Shown: positions 1-16,752 of the stretch, one piece after another | Numbering within the stretch: the first letter of the stretch is position 1 | Layout: each line of letters opens with the position of its first letter | DNA from: Heligmosomoides polygyrus polygyrus | Taxonomy: Eukaryota; Nematoda; Chromadorea; Rhabditida; Heligmosomidae | Assembly: GCA_947396885.1 (NCBI GenBank) | Contig: OX377205.1 | Span: 72,884,969 to 72,948,968, forward strand | Length of the DNA: 64,000 nt | Direction of reading: 5' to 3' | Notes under the pieces: model-generated | Seen by the model: the letters and a program-made list of their open reading frames with translations, nothing else | What the model was told of the DNA's origin: nothing | The model's database searches: none | Translations under genes and position numbers: made by a program

Positions 1-212
1 TAACAGCCTTCTGTATCGCCATAACTTAAGGAAACTTCAAACTGTGCTGGTTTGATTGAATATTTTCATTTTGTTGCATCTAATTTCATTCCAAAAGCTG
101 TAGATCGAGATGAAAGTTTATTACTCGCTATTTCGAGAACTCAATTCTTGCCATTATTGTTTGATTTTTGTTCAAGATTTTTTGTTATATTAGCCCTAAT
201 GATATTGTTCAG

Positions 213-5934
<5,722 letters not shown>

Positions 5935-6763
5935 CCACGTTACCAAATGCTTTACGGTAAGAGTCTACTTTGCCCATCGGTTTGTTATTGTTCGGCAGCG
6001 GCGCTGGCCAGACGTCGATGTGGTTAGATGGCACAGATGTTTTGCCTTCCCCGCTGAACGGCGACAGACTCGGTTTTGCACATGGCGGGAGTTTTTGGAT
6101 TTAGTGCAGCCGAGGGACGAGAAAAGTGTTCTCTAGATATGACACATGTTGTTAGTTAATGTTTGAGGTTTCGTTGCGAGGTTTTTAAGGACGTGAGCAA
6201 GTTTAAAAAAGAGGATCTAGTTTTCGAAATCGGAAAGGGTAATGACATTTTCTGTTAAAGTCCATTTTCTGTTATGGCTGTAAGTGGTTTCGCATCCTTC
6301 AGTAAGTTCGTAGTTGAAGTAAACCATGCAACTGTGATGGTAATCTGTGTTAAGCGCTTAGCACCAGCTTAGCTTGGGGCCATATGTCGCTTGTTTTTCT
6401 GTTCGAACAAGTCGCATGTTTTGGAGATTTGGTAGCTGGCGTGTTCAACACGCACCACTGTATGGAAACGCAACGCAACGCATGTGCAAATATTTGTCTT
6501 ACGGGTGTCGTCTTTTATTGCAGGGGATTCTGCAGCTCAGGGCTTCCAAGAGATGTCTTCCTATTGTTTCTGAAAATCTCGTGGCTACCTTTCCTGCGGC
6601 CTCATTCAAAATGCGATTTCTTAAGCGAAGATCCTACACTTCAAAGTATTTAAATGATGGGAATAGGATGTCATTTTTTCATAACTATGTCCTCTTATTG
6701 AGATGAAAACAAATTCCCATTACTCTGCTGACTGTGTTAATGGGAAGCGACATTAACTGTTAA
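5935..6763 (+). other. 3' flank of GOLPH3, no gene seen
   Basis: Presumably 3' UTR and intergenic sequence. No convincing AATAAA close to the stop and no coding exon were recognised. Confidence 0.4.
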
Positions 6764-7747
6764 GGGGCCGTATGTATACCTCGCCCCGGCGGGGCGAACT
6801 TCCCGCGCTCTCCCCGCCGCAGAAGTTACCCGGCGGGAACGGGTGCCCTTCCTGCGATGCACCTCGGGAAATGTACGGTCGGGAAACTTCCTAGCCGTAC
6901 TGAAAATGTTTCGTACACAGGCACAGAGGAAGCGTTGCAAATCATGGAGAAATTGTCAGCTGTTTTCTACTCCGGGTGAAGGGACGGCCGAGGAATGACG
7001 AAAGAGGAGAGAGGATATTGTCAATTGGATACTGGATTTGCTATGAAGTCTATTAAAACGCTGTTATGTCACATTATATACACTTGTGTTCTGTTCGCTC
7101 GCCTATTTATTAATGTTCGCCTTTGTTTTTACGGGTTTTGGGAATCATCTTGCAACAATGACCAAGTGAGACCCATAGTGCTACTGAGTTAAACAAGTCA
7201 TAGCTATGCGTCGTATGGCATAAGACAAAGTTCTGTTTGTTAGATAGATAAGGGCATATATGAACTAGTTGAACGAGGTGGAGCTGGGAGTAAACAAGCA
7301 TTTGCAAGCTTTTTTCCTCGGCTCCATTCGACAATTAACGATATGCCGTTTATGCCCTTTTATTTGCTGGCAGCAGGTCAGATAAGCCTCTCAGACAATT
7401 TGACATGTGTACTAGTTCTAAACTTTGATGAAAATAAGATCGAGAAGCCGGGTACTAAGCGGGCTGGTGTCCGCTGTACACCGGGAAGGTATGTTAAAAC
7501 GGGTAAGATCAGCCACACCCCGGAGTCTCATAATGGAGCGGGTACCAGCCCGCTTAGTACCAAAAGACGTAACTGTACTGGGAGAATCCATATTTCTACG
7601 GTAAAAGTTCGAGGATAAAACGTCCAAGCAACATTCAGCCTTAAAAGTATTAATTATTTAACCAAAGTTTTCGGAAAATGTACATTTCAATTTCAGTAAA
7701 TGAAAACACTTGCATAAAAACAAAAAACGAGGTATGCATACGGCCCC
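6764..7747. repeat. non-autonomous element with 20-bp TIRs beginning GGGGCC
   Basis: The left end GGGGCCGTATGTATACCTCG (6764-6783) and the inverted right end at 7728-7747 match at 19 of 20 positions. The left interior is GC-rich (6780-6860) and the rest AT-rich. No transposase is visible, and no clear target duplication was found. Confidence 0.6.
7451..7561. repeat. 111-bp MITE nested in the 6.8-7.7 kb element
   Basis: Perfect 18-bp inverted ends GGTACTAAGCGGGCTGGT, extending imperfectly by six more bases, with a 60-odd base centre. It is a separate, younger-looking insertion. Confidence 0.75.
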
Positions 7748-8136
7748 AGAGGGATCTATACATAACAATAGTTGGTTCAAACAGCACTAGGCAAAACGCG
7801 GGTATTAATATTGTGCAGGGAGCACACCACAGCACAAAGCGGCAATCATTTTCCATTATGGGCAGTGCGGAATATCCGCGCGTTCGATTCATCACAGATA
7901 GTTTCCGTGCTGTGCCCCAGTCATGCCATAACTGAAGGAGCTGAGAATTGCTAGCAGATTTACCTGGCGTAGACAAGCACTAGCTTATCGGCTGTCCACT
8001 CTATGCCATTGTAAATGCTAAATAAATAAGTATATAAATATTCAGTGATTCGATTCATTTTCTTTAGGCGTCGTGGCCGGTAATGAGACTGTAAGCTTTC
8101 ACGGCGTTTTTTGATTTTGAAATCAGACTGAACATC

Positions 8137-8980
8137 ATTTTACTTTAAATTGGATACTCTTCTAAGCAAGCATAGCATTTTTTTAATCATACTGATCATC
8201 TTCCTAATCAAAACGAGCTCTTTTTAAACTAGACCTTCCGTTAGTTAGAATTTTTTTGTTCAAAAATAATTTTGGTATGACTTTCTTTCAAGTTTTATTT
8301 CACCTACGCAACAAGTGAACTCGTTGTTTGAAATGTTTATAGAATTCTCATTGTTAGAGGAAGTGATTCAAAGCTTGTTTAGAGAGCAGGAAGAGGCTAT
8401 TTTGGTGCGAAAAAGAGAGATTGCGTGCCATGCCTTCGTCCAAGACGTCGTGATTTTTATTCGGTTGATAGGAAAATTTCTGTTTGCCTGGAGCTTCACA
8501 CGTGTAAACGATACAACAAATAGAACTGTAAAGAACACATAGGTCCTCGCTTTGATGCTTTATGTAAGCAGCATATATTCTTACTGTCAATTATATACAA
8601 ATCGCGACGAGGTTTTCGAGTGTACGGTGCGATCTCGTCCTTTAATGCACTAAATGATTGCTGCCTTGTTACGCTTTAAAATAAATGTTGGCTTATTAAT
8701 TTTTCTAAAAAAAAATCGAAATTTTACAAAATTAGTACACTCATTCGGGAAGGTGAACTAGAAAATTTCAAGGAACTTATACCAAATTTTGCTTTAACAA
8801 AAAATTATTTTTAACCATCTTGGAGAGTCTGTAATGAAACCCTGTAAGAAGTTCGTTTCGGTTTGGAAGACGTTTGCTTTGGTTTCAGAAGCATCAAGTT
8901 TTTTTTTAGAACAGTTTCCAATCTGACGCTGAAGGTGTACAATTTGATTTGAAAAGTGTCAAATTTGACGGATATATATT
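8137..8980. repeat. dispersed repeat with inverted ends, copy 1
   Basis: One of six copies of a family whose ends match CATTTTCACGTCAAATTGGA in inverted orientation. Internal landmarks shared with the other copies are the stretch around GTGAACTCGTTGTTTGAAAT, an AGAGATTGCGTGCCATGCC segment and CGATACAACAAA. No long reading frame is shared by the copies. Confidence 0.7.
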
Positions 8981-10807
8981 TATTTATTTGTTTCTTTATT
9001 TATTCAGTGTGCATCCATACCCGTGGAAACCATTTCGCTTCCCTAAGGGTAAGGTAGAGGGAGCCCTAATTTGCTTGTGTATTTAAGAACTAGTGACGCG
9101 TGATCGTTAGGATGAAAATAATGCAGAGGGTTGGACGCAGAGTTGATCAGAACTTATCCGATCCATCGTTTCTAGCCCCACATCTTCCAGTCGACGCCTG
9201 CACGAGCGTGGTATTATTGCCGCTGACTAGATTTTATAACATCCTCTCAAAAGATTGAACTTCTATTACTCGTTTTCTCCTTTGCTCATGGTAGGTTCCG
9301 CTTGTAATAGCGATCAATTAGTAAGAGGCTTGAGAATTGTAGTCTCGTCGTCCCTTGTTCCGCTACTGTACCGAGGGACAAATCGGTATCTATAGTAGGA
9401 GTGATTTTGGCTGTGGGTCCGTCCAAGTTATTTGCATTCCCTCTACTGCGTGTTTCAGGGCCGTTCGTTCGCGATGTTATGTGCGAGTCAGAGAATCCGT
9501 TGCAGTATTTCATGCCTGGCTGTAGTTTGAGGATGCGGTCACGGTCGTTTTATTTGGTTTTTTTTCGTGATAATTCGTTCATTTGTGTGGTTCTTCGTCC
9601 ATAGCTGGAGTGGCGTCCGTCCGTCTGTGCACTTGTCCGTAGTCGCTTATGGGTGAAAGGGAACATAAGGTATACAGCGTTGCTTGTATTCTTCTTCCTC
9701 CGTCTTCCTCCGAATGCAACGTTCCAGCTGATGTCTCAATGGCCTAGGCTGTTTCAGAATAGGTTAGTTGCGGCTTTACTAGACCTCCGTCCCCGCCGTC
9801 CGTCGGAAATTCTCTTCGTCTCGTTCGTGTGTCCATCCTGTATATATGCTGTGCCTTTCGAGCAAGACTATTCCGTCAGTACCGCACCCATGCACACGTT
9901 CCCCACTAGATCCCCGTTGTCGCTGGTCCCCGCCCAGGTCGTCGTCTTACAGCGGTTGTTGTTGCGGTGACAAATGCCATCGTTGATTGTCGAGTTGAAT
10001 GTTCACCTCTCTATCTTTCTAGCGACAAACCTACTGTGATAATGCATTCGTTTCGTCAACGTCGTGTTTTTAATGTATTTTTACGCCCCCTACTTGCAAT
10101 TACTTCACACCGTGTACGAATGAATGCGAATAGCTTTGTTGGGTATCGGATTTGATGTTTAGATGATATAAATATAAATAAATGATTGCTTTCTATTGCG
10201 TGTTTCTTGTCAGCGCAGTAACAGGTGGTTGCAGGTCACAGTCTACAATACCTGGTAAGGACTCGCTTAGAGCGAGCAATTTGGAGTCTTGTCTGGCGCC
10301 CAAACTGCCCGAAATGTTCTGTTAAATGTCATTCCTGGTTGCCTATTGAAACTGTCTCGAATTGCTACGAGGGAGAGGAAAAGAGTCGACTAATGTCCTG
10401 GTAGGACCTACGTTTTCCAGCCAAGGGTTGTTTGAGCTTCTGCCTACATTGCGGTCGTGTAATAATCAGGGCCGGTCCGAGTTTCCCCTCCACATTTCGA
10501 TGGAATCGTTTGCTGGAGCTGTTTTTCTACGACTGTTGACCGTGTGAAGTTACATACGCACATGGGTTATCGTTTCGAAGGCCATCTATTGAGTGTCACC
10601 CCTGGTTGTCTGCTCAAAGCACAGCGAGATAGGGAAAGCCCAGAAAGCGAAACAAAAATGCTCAAAGAGCACATTTCTGCCTTGGTTTCGAAGCTTTCAT
10701 GGTCTGAGATCACTAAACACGATATAATTCACAAAACAAAAATTGCAAACATTTGATTAGCTAAACGGTAAAAAAGGAAAGTTGCCGTTAACGACACGTG
10801 AAGTAAG
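8981..10807. other. intergenic, nothing recognised
   Basis: Only short scattered reading frames without splice support. The 9.6-10.0 kb part is pyrimidine-rich on the plus strand. Confidence 0.4.
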
Positions 10808-11056
10808 CTGTTACCACTATGTTTTGTTGCGATCAAAGCTCTAGTGCCAGACGGGACTCGAACCCTAATCTCCTGACGACCGGGCGGGAGTGCTCTACGC
10901 CATTACACCACTGGCGCTATTTGATCGCACATTTGGTCGAACAGCGCCGGTGGCGTAATGACGTAGATCATTACCGCCCGGCCAGCAGGAGGTTAGTAGG
11001 GTTCGAGTCCCATCTGGCGCTAAAGTTTTGATCGCAACAAAACATCGTGGCAACAG
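10808..11056. repeat. tRNA-like foldback element, well preserved
   Basis: Two tRNA-like modules point away from each other's 3' ends in a palindrome. Outer arms read CTGTTACCACTATGTTTTG on the left and its near complement on the right, followed by TTGCGATCAAA. The right module has an A-box-like TGGCGTAATGA and a B box GGTTCGAGTCC, and ends CTGGCGCT, which pairs with the AGCGCC at its start. The left module is the reverse complement with several changes. These are tRNA-like sequences, not predicted functional tRNAs. Confidence 0.8.
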
Positions 11057-13349
11057 TATTTTTGCTGTATGCGTTCGAGGTTGTTATGGTGGATCTTTAT
11101 TTGCCACGCCTAACGTTTCGACGCTTCCGTCTTCCTCGGGCGCCTGACTCACCTGGTCGGATTCATCAACGACTTACAGCAATTTAACAGAGAAAATTAC
11201 AGCCGAAATCCCTGATAGTGCGGCTTGCCAAGCGATATGGTGAGCGATAAGCCCCGTTATCTGAGTTTTCCGCTGTGAATTCTCTGTTAAGGTTATGTAA
11301 GTCGTTGATGAATCCGACCCCTGAGTGCCTCCGCAGCTCTTTGTAAGTACAACCGGGCGAATCGCAGTGAGGGTTCGCCTGGCACTAACGGAGAGCAGTG
11401 GAAGTAATCACAAGGCAAGCCCACGAACTTCCCCAAAGATTCTCAACGAGACCTATATGGTCTTATAGGGCATCGGACGAGGTCACAGAACTGTGTTTAG
11501 TTTTTGCTACGGGCCACTGGGTGGTCCGAAAATGGCAAAAAGTGGCGTCACTTCAGAGCGGGCTGATAAGGCATAGGTGACACCTGAAATGGCACTGTCG
11601 TGCCCAGAGCTTAACCTACAAGAGGTTTGGACCTCAAATTAAAGTTTGATTATAGTAATATGATAATTTACGATGATTCCTAGACTAAGATGCAGGGTAC
11701 ATTCAAGCGATTCATTCGCATCGATGGTGGGAGCGAGTGGATGGCCGAGTGGATAGCGATGCGGGCTTTAGTCTGTTCCCATTCTTCAAAAAAAAGAGTG
11801 CATTTTGGCTTCGGTAGGGCACCGTACTCGCTTCCTAAACCACCTTTCAGCCTCTTATCAGGTGTGGAAGGAGGTGGTTTTGTCATGTGAAGTGATGTCG
11901 CGCGTCCATTAAACAACGCTGTATCGTTGAGGAAGGTTCCGTTAGATGCTATCCCCATATAACCTCTTTGGAATGTTCTCAATCAGCTTTGCAAGTGTTT
12001 CGCGCTGTCACTTCATTTGCGAACACGATCGACAATTGACAATTGACATATTATTGATTTGACCCATCATCAAGACGTGCCCATCGTTCTTCAGATTTCC
12101 TTATAGACTGCTTCTCATTCTTCTCGCAACTTTCACTATTTCAGCTGTTGCCAAGTACAGCACGTTTTATCCTCGTCGTGTGATTGGTCATCTTGCTGTG
12201 TGTTTCTTCCTTATCACTCTCGCATACACTTGCGGGAGACTGGTCGAGGCATTTCGGATAGGAGCACTTGCACTCACTCCCTCAACTTTGGAGATCGAAA
12301 AAGAATTTTCGCCCCAAATTCATCTATAGGGTTATTTGGGATGCAGATAACCAGTCTGGCAACCATTTTCGTTGAAACGATAGATTACAAAGGTTATATC
12401 AAGGTCGAGGAGAGGTCGAAAGGAACAATCTAGCTCAAACATCGCCCAGGGGGGTTATTTGGGGTTCTGATCACGGATATTATATCTTTTTTCCGATTTC
12501 GGTCAATTACGGTATGTTACGGTAGATATGGGTGGCTAAAGCTGTCTATGTTAATAGAGTCGCCTTCTTCTCCAATGTTATTTTCCAACCTTCGACTTTG
12601 ATACGCAGAGTAGTGCAAGAAAAGAAAATTCAGAAAAAGATGGTCAGCGTGATCGTGGTCAACCGCTTAAATATGTCCCATATGCGAAGTCAGGACGAAA
12701 TCGGTTGCCGTGATCTCGTCACCACCAACGATTTCGTCACCTCATGACCTTACCTTATTCACTGCTACCCAATAGTACGGTATCCAACCCAATAATAAGC
12801 CAAAATGTACTCCTCTTTTGAAAAAAAGGGATCGGACCACCTAGCAAATCCCCTGCCCACCTCCGGAATCGAACCTTCGACCCCCTCCCGTAAGTCCGCA
12901 TCGCTATCCACTCGACCATCCAGTCGCTGCTACCATCGATCCGAAAGGATCGCTTGAATGTACTCTGCAGCTTCGTCTAGGAATCGTCGTAATTTATCGT
13001 ATTACTATAATCAAACTTTAATTTGAGCTGCAAACTTTTTGTAGATTAAGTTCTGAGCAGGACAGGGCCATTCCAGGTGTCACTTATTCATTACCAGCCG
13101 CTCTGAAGTGATATCATTTTTTGCCAGTTCCGGACCACCCAGTGGCCCGTAGCAAAATCCTACTCGATGTCCTACAAGACCATATTGGTCTCGTTGAGAA
13201 TCTTTGAGGGAAGTTAATGGGCTTTCCTTCCTTGGTGAATTAAACGCCTCTGAGGAAGACCGGAGCCTCGAAACTTTAGACCTGACAAATAAAGATCCAC
13301 CATAACGACCTCGAACGGCACACAGCAAAAATGCTGGCAACAATTCTCT
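11043..13349. repeat. 2.3 kb foldback element with long inverted arms and tRNA-like core
   Basis: The left arm (about 11043-11825) and right arm (about 12770-13349) are inverted copies. Matching landmarks are GGTGGATCTTTATTTG, the segment around CTCAACGAGACC/GGTCTCGTTGAG, TCAAACTTTAATTTGAG and ATTCAAGCGAT. Inside each arm is a tRNA-like piece; on the minus strand at 12930-12853 it has an A box TGGTCGAGTGG and a B box GGTTCGATTCC, resembling a class II tRNA. The left arm is interrupted by a separate MITE (11153-11323). The minus-strand open frame 13571-13080 is arm sequence, not a gene. Confidence 0.75.
11153..11323. repeat. MITE of the GGCCGGATTCATCAACG family
   Basis: Inverted ends GGTCGGATTCATCAACGACT and its complement, closing with CCGACCCCTG. 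The interior (AACAGAGAAAATTACAGCCG) is shared with copies at 25.9, 30.2 and 41.7 kb. It is inserted into the left arm of the 2.3 kb foldback. Confidence 0.85.
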
Positions 13350-13914
13350 ACGATGCCGAGGTTTTATGACAAGAGAAGCTGGAGACTTACTGAATCGTGG
13401 CAACAGTATAGATCTTGGTACCAGCCACTTGAGGCTTAAAGAAGCTGAATTGACACGTGAAGTGTCGGAGAGATATTGTACAGGGTGGAGCATAAATAAC
13501 TCAACAAAAACCGTCGTATAAAAACGGTAGGGATGGACCAAATTTGCTACAATTAAAGGCGATTTCTTCATGCATTATAATAGATTATGGTGTCGCAGTA
13601 TTAGTCATAAGGGGAAACTCCTGGCTTGACAAGTGCTCTCCTATGTGGGCAGCTTTTCAGGCCGCGTCGCAGCACCTCTTACGGAAATTCGTCTATCATT
13701 TGTGCCAGAGGAAATGGACACAGCTTTTTTCCACGTCATGTAGAAAAGGAATTATTCTTTAACTCGGTGCACAAACGAAGATCAAAAATCTAGAGATGGA
13801 AGAATTTCACAGCCAGTCTTTTGCCACGTTCTCTTTTTGTTAGAGTAATCTCTCTGCCGGAATATGCATTTTGCCTTTGAATACGTCGGTTGGGTCAAGA
13901 AAAATGGTGATATA

Positions 13915-14830
13915 TTAGGGCGGCCAAAAGTAATGAGACAAAATGAAAAAATCTTTATCTCTCTATAACTCAATTACAACTCAACGATGCTGAGGAATGT
14001 ATTTGCCATTAAGGGCAAGGACCTTGCTGCCATCGCTCAGCCAACTTCCTGATCCCATCCTTCCAGAACTGCTTGGGCCTGGTGTTCATCAACTGCTCGA
14101 CATGGTTGTCAAGGACTGCTTGGGTTCTTGTGCCGCTTCCGAATAGGAAGTCCTGTAGGCTCAAGTAGTAGTGGTAGTCGCATGGAGAGATGTCCAGCGA
14201 ATACGGTGGGTGAGGCATGTGAACGTAGCCCAGCTGGCCGAGCTTATCCGTGGTTACTTCTTCCCGATGGGGTGCGGCGTTGTCGAAGAGGAGGACCTTC
14301 TTGAAGCGCTGCGAATGAATAAGAGCGAGTCGCCGGCCCATCTCTTCTATTTCGTTCACCATGGCCTTGGAGTTCATCGTAGTGCTCTTGGGAAACAGCT
14401 TCCGGTAAACCGATCCATGGGCGCAGACTCAAAGGCTCCAATGATGCTTCTCGCCGTGAACATCCCTCCGAACGAAGGTCGGTAACAGGTCACCAGGCCT
14501 CACCCAGACTCGCTGCTTGGCAGGGTTAAGGTAGAAGACGTACTTCTCATCTTGCGTGAATATTGAGCTCAGGGTGCTCGGGGTTGGGAATTGGGCGAGA
14601 TTTGCGGGACACAGGTCGACTCGTCAGACTTGGGTTTCGGCATGAGACAGGCTGGAGTTTTGGCATGCTTCTGGAAAGGGCGGAAGTGGTAACTTCTCAG
14701 ATGGGCTTCAATAAGTAGCATACAAACATACAATTACGACAAGCCCTAAACTAGACTCTAGCCACGAGATATATGGACACGGCATGGGGTGTCTCATTAC
14801 CTTTCCCCCCCCCCCCCCCCCGCCCCCTAA
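13915..14830 (-). mobile_element. mariner-family element with poly-G terminal repeat, internally deleted
   Basis: Ends read TTAGGGCGGCCAAAAGTAAT on the left and a C-run followed by CGCCCCCTAA on the right, with TA on both flanks. Minus-strand transposase remnants include LLFDNAAPH and the later SPCDYHYY, the second and third catalytic aspartate contexts, then the tail NTRPKQFWKDGIRKLAERW. The N-terminal DNA-binding part is missing and a stop breaks the frame near 14445. The right TIR has been replaced or expanded by about 17 C residues. Confidence 0.85.
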
Positions 14831-15247
14831 TATTTTCGTGCCTACGGGACGAAGGCTTCCTCTGATTTTCACTCTTTTTTACACGAAAACCTAGGGTGTG
14901 TGGGGAGACAGACATGTTTAGAAAATTGTTGAAGACAAAAAAATTGCCGGACGCAGTCGTTGTTTTCATAGCACAAGATTTTTCAGGGACAGTATTAAAC
15001 ATACTATTAGTTTGACCTTTTAAAGATCGCTCAGCCTTGCGAAAACTTTCATCAAAGGAACGCTAGCTGAAGGAAAGCTTGCGTAATATAAAAACGCCAG
15101 CTTGTGCGACGCTCTTCTAAGGCATTTTCCTCCCTACTCTCTTCTGGCCATAGCTAAGCCCTCACCTCGCTCGAGGTCTTGTAGAGCTGTCCTTGTAGTT
15201 CAAATCAGTTTCTTTAAGCCTCAATTGGCTGGTATCGAGGTTGTAAG

Positions 15248-15645
15248 CTGTCACAACGATGTCTTGTTGCGATCAAAACTTCTAGCGCCAGGCGGGACTC
15301 GAACCCGCACCTCCCTCTAACCGGGCGGGAATGCTTTACGCCATTACACCACCGCCGCTGTTTGATCGAACGCAACATCCACACCTCGTGGGACCGATCA
15401 GCACCCACCAGTATCCGGGATGAGCTGGCCGCTGATATCAGCATGGAACCAGTGAAGCTGATGGCCTTGATAGAAACAATTCAAATCAATTTCTTTAAGC
15501 CTCAAGCCTCAAGGATGTTGCGTTCGATCAAACGGCGCCGGTCGTGTAACGGCGTAGAGCATTCCCGTCCGGTCAGAGGGAGGTGCGGGTTCGAGTCCCG
15601 CCTGGCGCTAGAAGTTTTGATCGCAACAAGACATCGTTGTGACAG
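15248..15645. repeat. tRNA-like foldback element with 130-bp spacer
   Basis: Inverted arms start CTGTCACAACGATGTCTTGT and include TTGCGATCAAAACTTCTAGC. Each arm holds a tRNA-like module: minus strand 15362-15288 and plus strand 15533-15609, B box GGTTCGAGTCC, 3' end CTGGCGCT. The arms close with AACGCAACATCC / GGATGTTGCG around a unique spacer. A short segment (TTTCTTTAAGCCTCAA) lies both just outside the left arm and in the spacer. Confidence 0.85.
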
Positions 15646-15755
15646 ATGTCCTTGTGGTTTTTCAAGATTTACATTTTTTATCTTATGGCTAATATATTAC
15701 GCAAGCTGCTGAATCTTGCATTTGTTCCAGCTTGCTACTGCACTGTTACCTCACA

Positions 15756-15836
15756 AATTTCGAATATTCGAGTTCGAATGTATTCGAAAACTGCAGTTTT
15801 TCTGAATATTCAAAATCGAATACATTCGAAAAACGC
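15756..15836. repeat. TTCGAA-rich array, left flank of satellite block
   Basis: Dense TTCGAA and GAATATTC motifs. The same order of motifs recurs in the same orientation at 17368-17512, so the two bracket the 16-17 kb satellite block. Confidence 0.6.
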
Positions 15837-16073
15837 TTATTAATGAAGGAAAAGTTAAATAAAAATTAATGAAACTTAATGAACTCCTTCACTTCGCAGA
15901 ACAATGCAGATTCTAGTTTACCTTTTGTGCTGTATTTGCAGTGTTCGAAAGGAAATCCAACATTTGAATGGCATCCGTTGAATGTTTGAATAACTGTGCT
16001 TTTTTGACAAGCTTCAAAGATTTGAATGGTTTTAAATTTTGCTCTCAAATCCTACTATGTATAAAGGAGCAAG

Positions 16074-16138
16074 CGTGTGTGTGTGTCACTGTGTGTGTGT
16101 CACTGTGGGTTTGTGTGTGTCACACTGTCCGTCCGTCC
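16074..16138. repeat. (GT)n-rich microsatellite
   Basis: Interrupted GTGTGT runs punctuated by CACTGTG, ending in GTCCGTCCGTCCC immediately before the minisatellite. Confidence 0.9.
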
Positions 16139-16144
16139 CACTTT

Positions 16145-16752
16145 GAGTTGGGGCGCGGCAGCCGAACACGTCGACAACCGTGCATGGCGAGCCGGAGAGG
16201 TACCGAACACGTCGGCAACCGTGCATGGCGAGCCGTAGACGTGCCGAGCACGTCGGCAACCGTGCATGGCGAGCCGGAGACGTGCCAAACACGTCGGCAA
16301 CCATGCATGGCGAGCCGTAGACGTGCCGAACACGTCGGCAGCCGTGCATGGCGAGCCGGAGAGGTACCGAACACGTCGGCAACCGTGCATGGCGAGCCGT
16401 AGACGTGCCAAACACGTCGGCAACCCTGCATGGCGAGCCGTAGACGTGCCGAGCACGTCGGCAACCGTGCATGGCGAGCCGGAGACGTGCCAAACACGTC
16501 GGCAACCATGCATGGCGAGCCGTAGACGTGCCGAACACGTCGGCAGCCGTGCATGGCGAGCCGTAGACGTGCCAAACACGTCGGCAACCGTGCATGGCGA
16601 GCCGTAGACGTGCCGAGCACGTCGGCAACCGTGCATGGCGAGCCGTAGACGTGCCAAACACGTCGGCAACCATGCATGGCGAGCCGGAGACGTGCCGAAC
16701 ACGTCGACAACCGTGCATGGCGAGCGCAGACGTGCCGAACACGTCGGCGGCA
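16145..16752. repeat. 41-bp minisatellite, about 14-15 units
   Basis: Each unit contains GTGCATGGCGAGCCG, then AGACGTGCC and ACACGTCGGC; units are spaced exactly 41 bases. Variant positions show higher-order structure: the run of three variants at units 2-4 is repeated at units 7-9. Because 41 is not a multiple of 3 and the unit lacks minus-strand stops, all three minus frames are open for over 200 codons. These frames are a by-product, not evidence of protein. Confidence 0.95.

Noticed and set aside
13080..13571. 163-codon minus-strand frame
   Set aside because: It lies mostly in the right arm of the 2.3 kb foldback and has an inverted counterpart at 11.1-11.5 kb.
15533..15609. Functional tRNA gene
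   Set aside because: B box and acceptor pairing are present, but the anticodon arm does not form a normal 5-7-5 stem-loop and the sequence sits in a repeated palindrome.
16145..16752. CRISPR array
   Set aside because: Repeats are directly tandem with no unique spacers, and the genome is eukaryotic.
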